Positions 4,649 through 6,872 of a stretch of DNA of 6,872 nt are shown here, one piece after another. The translations under genes and the position numbers were made by a program. The notes under the pieces are model-generated. The model saw nothing but the letters and a program-made list of their open reading frames with translations, was not told the origin of the DNA and did no database searches. The stretch covers positions 1 to 6,872 of the forward strand of contig WJIM01000282.1 in the NCBI GenBank assembly GCA_014730285.1. Direction: 5' to 3'. The first letter of the stretch is position 1; every line of letters starts with the position of its first letter. Origin of the DNA: Candidatus Zixiibacteriota bacterium (GTDB lineage: Bacteria > Zixibacteria > MSB-5A5 > JAABVY01).

Positions 4649-6343
4649 ATGAGAAAACTAACTTACATATTTGCAGGACTTTTCATTCTCCTCACAGCCG
4701 GCGCATGCGGTCCCAAGCCGCAGGTTGTTTCTGAGAACCTGACCAGGGAGGAGTTGAAAGAGGAGCCAATGTCGCAAGCCGCTTTCTATCATTATATTGG
4801 CGGCGTTGTGGCTGAGCTGGAAGAGAATTATGAGCTGGCGATAAATTATTATCAAAATGCGCTCCGGTACGATCCGGATAATTACGAAATCCGTGTGGCG
4901 CTGGCCAATATCCGCATGGGCATGCGTGAGTATGAGCAGGCCTGGGAGCTTATTAAGCCGATCGAGGATATATATTCCGAATCGGTTCTGATGAAGGCGG
5001 ATATTCAGCGTTCTCTGGGCAACTGGGAGAGCGCCCTGAAATATTATGAGCTGGGAGCCCGTCTCGATCCCACCAACATCAATCCCTACTGGTATCTCGG
5101 CAATTACTATCGCCAGGTGGGAGAGATCGAAAAGGCAATTAAGAATTATAAGCGCATGGTGCGTCTAAACGCCAGTCCGCAGATCATAAACGATCTGGGT
5201 GAACTGTACATTCTGAATAATGACACGGCTAATGCTATAGAGACATTCGAAAGATCATTGCAGGCCGATCCCAGTATCGAAAACAAGGCGGGCTATACCT
5301 CGCTTGCCAAGGTACTAAATGCCGCCGGTATGGGAGACTCGGCCCAGGCGGTGCTTCAGAATTTTATTCAGATGGCGGCAGGGAATGTGGATGCCCGTCT
5401 GGAGCTGATCCAGACCTATATCCAGAATGATGAAAAAGAGGCGGCCATGGAAGAGATCAAAAGTCTGGCCGAGAAATATCCCAACCGCTCGCGTCTTCTG
5501 GGACAGCTTGGAACTATGGCTATCGATTTGAATGAGGCTGAGCTGGCCAAAGAGCTGTTTAATAACCAGGCCGAACTGGATCAGACGAATTTCTTCCCAT
5601 ACTATTATCTGGGGCGAATCGCCGTATTCGAGAATCGTCTGGAGGACGCCAAATCACATTTCTGGCAGGTGGTCGATCTGGTGGATTCAATTCCGGACGG
5701 CTGGGTGAATCTGGCCGAAATATATCGTGCTCAGGATTCATTGAATATGTCGGTTGATATAATGCGCGAGGGTATGGAACGTGTCACCACGGGCCGTGAG
5801 GATTTACAGATATATCTTTCACGTTACTATTCACAGCTCGAGCAATACCAGAGCGTTGCCAATATATTAGAAGGCGTTGTCGATTCGAGTACAACCGATA
5901 TAGGCGTTTTGTTTACACTGGCCTCCGCTTATGAGCGGGTAGGCGATTTCAATAGATCGGTCGCGCATTTCGAACAGATTCTGGAAATAAACGAGGAGTT
6001 TCATCCGGCCCTCAACTATCTGGGCTATATGTATGCCGACAGCGGCATACATCTGGTGCGCGCGAAGGATATGATTGAACGGGCTCTGGCGCAGGATTCA
6101 TTGAATCCCGCGTATCTTGACAGCTATGGATGGGTGCTGTTTAAGATGGGTAAGCTGAGCGAAGCCGAGAAATATATCGAACGCGCGATTGAGATTATGG
6201 ATAATCCCGATGTTGAGCTGTTCGATCATCTGGCTGAGATTTATCAGGCTCAGGGAAGAGAAGAGGACGCTCGCAGGACCTGGCAAAAGGCCCTCGGGAT
6301 CGATCCCAACAATGTCGCAATAAGGGAGAAATTGGACCGGTGA
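4649..6343 (+). CDS. TPR-repeat lipoprotein
   Basis: This is a 564-residue envelope protein. Residues 1-19 are a lipoprotein signal peptide and Cys20 (context TAGAC-GPKP) is the likely lipidated residue, though Ala at -3 is not the best lipobox. The rest is a chain of tetratricopeptide repeats from about residue 42 to 556. The clearest are at 42-75, 111-144, 145-177, 317-350, 418-450, 453-487, 488-520 and 522-556. The block LNYLGYMYADSGI...AYLDSYGWVLFKMGK (455-502) is the conserved C-terminal signature of a widespread group of long TPR lipoproteins and exported proteins. TPR arrays bind protein partners; the partner is unknown. The start is ATG 4649. A TTG at 4631 would add six residues but lacks a ribosome binding site, and even 4649 has only a weak ACGAG, so translation may depend on tyrS. 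The stop overlaps the GTG of the following lipoprotein by 4 bp, suggesting a functional pair. Confidence 0.88.
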   Translation: MRKLTYIFAGLFILLTAGACGPKPQVVSENLTREELKEEPMSQAAFYHYIGGVVAELEENYELAINYYQNALRYDPDNYEIRVALANIRMGMREYEQAWELIKPIEDIYSESVLMKADIQRSLGNWESALKYYELGARLDPTNINPYWYLGNYYRQVGEIEKAIKNYKRMVRLNASPQIINDLGELYILNNDTANAIETFERSLQADPSIENKAGYTSLAKVLNAAGMGDSAQAVLQNFIQMAAGNVDARLELIQTYIQNDEKEAAMEEIKSLAEKYPNRSRLLGQLGTMAIDLNEAELAKELFNNQAELDQTNFFPYYYLGRIAVFENRLEDAKSHFWQVVDLVDSIPDGWVNLAEIYRAQDSLNMSVDIMREGMERVTTGREDLQIYLSRYYSQLEQYQSVANILEGVVDSSTTDIGVLFTLASAYERVGDFNRSVAHFEQILEINEEFHPALNYLGYMYADSGIHLVRAKDMIERALAQDSLNPAYLDSYGWVLFKMGKLSEAEKYIERAIEIMDNPDVELFDHLAEIYQAQGREEDARRTWQKALGIDPNNVAIREKLDR

Positions 6344-6872
6344 AGAAACTGGCCAGCCTTTACCTGATTTATCTGCTTTCAACTCTGGTTTTACTTTCAT
6401 GCGCAAAAATCGAATTTCCCCCGGGCGGTCCGCCCGATGAGACCCCTCCGGAAATAGTCTCCACATTCCCGGAACACCGGGCATTGGAAGTCCCCAATGA
6501 TGCCGAGGTCAGGATTGATTTTACCGAAAAGATGAAACAGGATGAGGCTCCGAAGTCCCTGGTGATCGTGCCCGAGCCGGAGGAATTTCCCGATCTGGAT
6601 TGGGACGGCAGCGCGCTTAAAATCAAGTTCAAGGACACGCTTGTTGATGATCGTACATATTTAATTACGCTCAAGACAGGGCTTTCAGACCTGCGCAATA
6701 ATAAGCTTGAAAGACCCTATAAGCTTGCATTTTCAACCGGCGAGGTGCTGGACACGGGAAGCATTTCGGGATTTGCGGTGCAGGACTACAATGTGGCTGC
6801 CAATGTTGATGTCTGGGCATTTGTTTACGACACGGCCTTCAGCATATTCGATCAAAAGCCGCTATACATAAC
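6340..6872 (+). CDS. Ig-like domain lipoprotein, 3' end beyond the window
   Basis: An open frame starts at GTG 6340 and is still open at the right edge, giving 177 codons. It begins MKKLASLYL with a hydrophobic run and a good lipobox LLSC, Cys21 being lipidated. CAKIEFPPGGPPDETPP (21-37) is the typical entry to FCB-group lipoproteins carrying an SbsA-type Ig-like (Big_5) domain. That domain spans about 35-134: IDFTEKM at 59-65, a central LKIKFKDTL (93-101), and the closing TYLITLKTGLSDL...FSTG (106-134). A further beta-rich segment starts near SISGFAV (141-147). The start codon overlaps the TPR stop (GTGA), with AAGGGAG (6322-6328) 11 nt upstream inside the TPR gene, a long but usable spacing consistent with coupling. 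Probably faces the periplasm or the cell surface. Molecular function unknown; related proteins usually run to several hundred residues, so most is missing. Confidence 0.85.
   Translation, partial: MKKLASLYLIYLLSTLVLLSCAKIEFPPGGPPDETPPEIVSTFPEHRALEVPNDAEVRIDFTEKMKQDEAPKSLVIVPEPEEFPDLDWDGSALKIKFKDTLVDDRTYLITLKTGLSDLRNNKLERPYKLAFSTGEVLDTGSISGFAVQDYNVAANVDVWAFVYDTAFSIFDQKPLYI

Noticed and set aside
6098..6698. Two antisense frames over the TPR/Ig-like junction
   Set aside because: They run against two well-supported lipoprotein genes and contain no domains; Pro/Ser/Gly-rich composition is typical of antisense frames.

Overview
The window looks like a piece of chromosome from an uncultured Gram-negative bacterium of the FCB (Fibrobacteres-Chlorobi-Bacteroidetes) superphylum or a close relative. 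Four observations point that way: three small outer-membrane beta-barrel proteins with signal peptides, two lipoproteins with lipobox cysteines, a YtxJ/BrxC-type bacilliredoxin (bacillithiol chemistry), and an Ig-like lipoprotein whose N-terminus (a CAK start followed by a proline/glycine-rich stretch and DETPP) resembles a lipoprotein family common in Bacteroidota and neighbours. Most genes have clear AGGAGG-like ribosome binding sites and the promoter candidates look sigma70-like, which is unlike typical Bacteroidota. A candidate phylum such as Zixibacteria or Marinimicrobia is therefore an inference, not a demonstrated placement.

Layout from left to right. Bases 1-15 hold the first five codons of a gene running leftward off the window. 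An AT-rich divergent intergenic region (16-437) follows. A single-cysteine bacilliredoxin-like gene (438-794, +) then converges, with only 6 bp between stop codons, on a minus-strand cassette of three related outer-membrane barrel genes. That cassette is transcribed right to left: 3047-2301, 2168-1506, 1493-801. A second divergent intergenic region (3048-3386) carries two clean hairpins and the probable tyrS promoter. To its right runs a plus-strand series: tyrS (tyrosyl-tRNA synthetase), a TPR-repeat lipoprotein 35 bp downstream, and an Ig-like lipoprotein whose GTG start overlaps the TPR stop by 4 bp and which runs off the right end.

Functionally, tyrS is housekeeping and the bacilliredoxin belongs to thiol redox control. 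The TPR and Ig-like lipoproteins look translationally coupled and probably act together in the cell envelope; their role is not known to me. The barrel cassette looks like tandem gene duplication followed by divergence of the surface loops. I see no CRISPR array, insertion sequence, phage gene, tRNA, rRNA or recognised riboswitch. I did not find a clearly new multi-gene system. The most unusual content is the three-member barrel family, with its internal promoter candidate, and the structured DNA in the two divergent intergenic regions.
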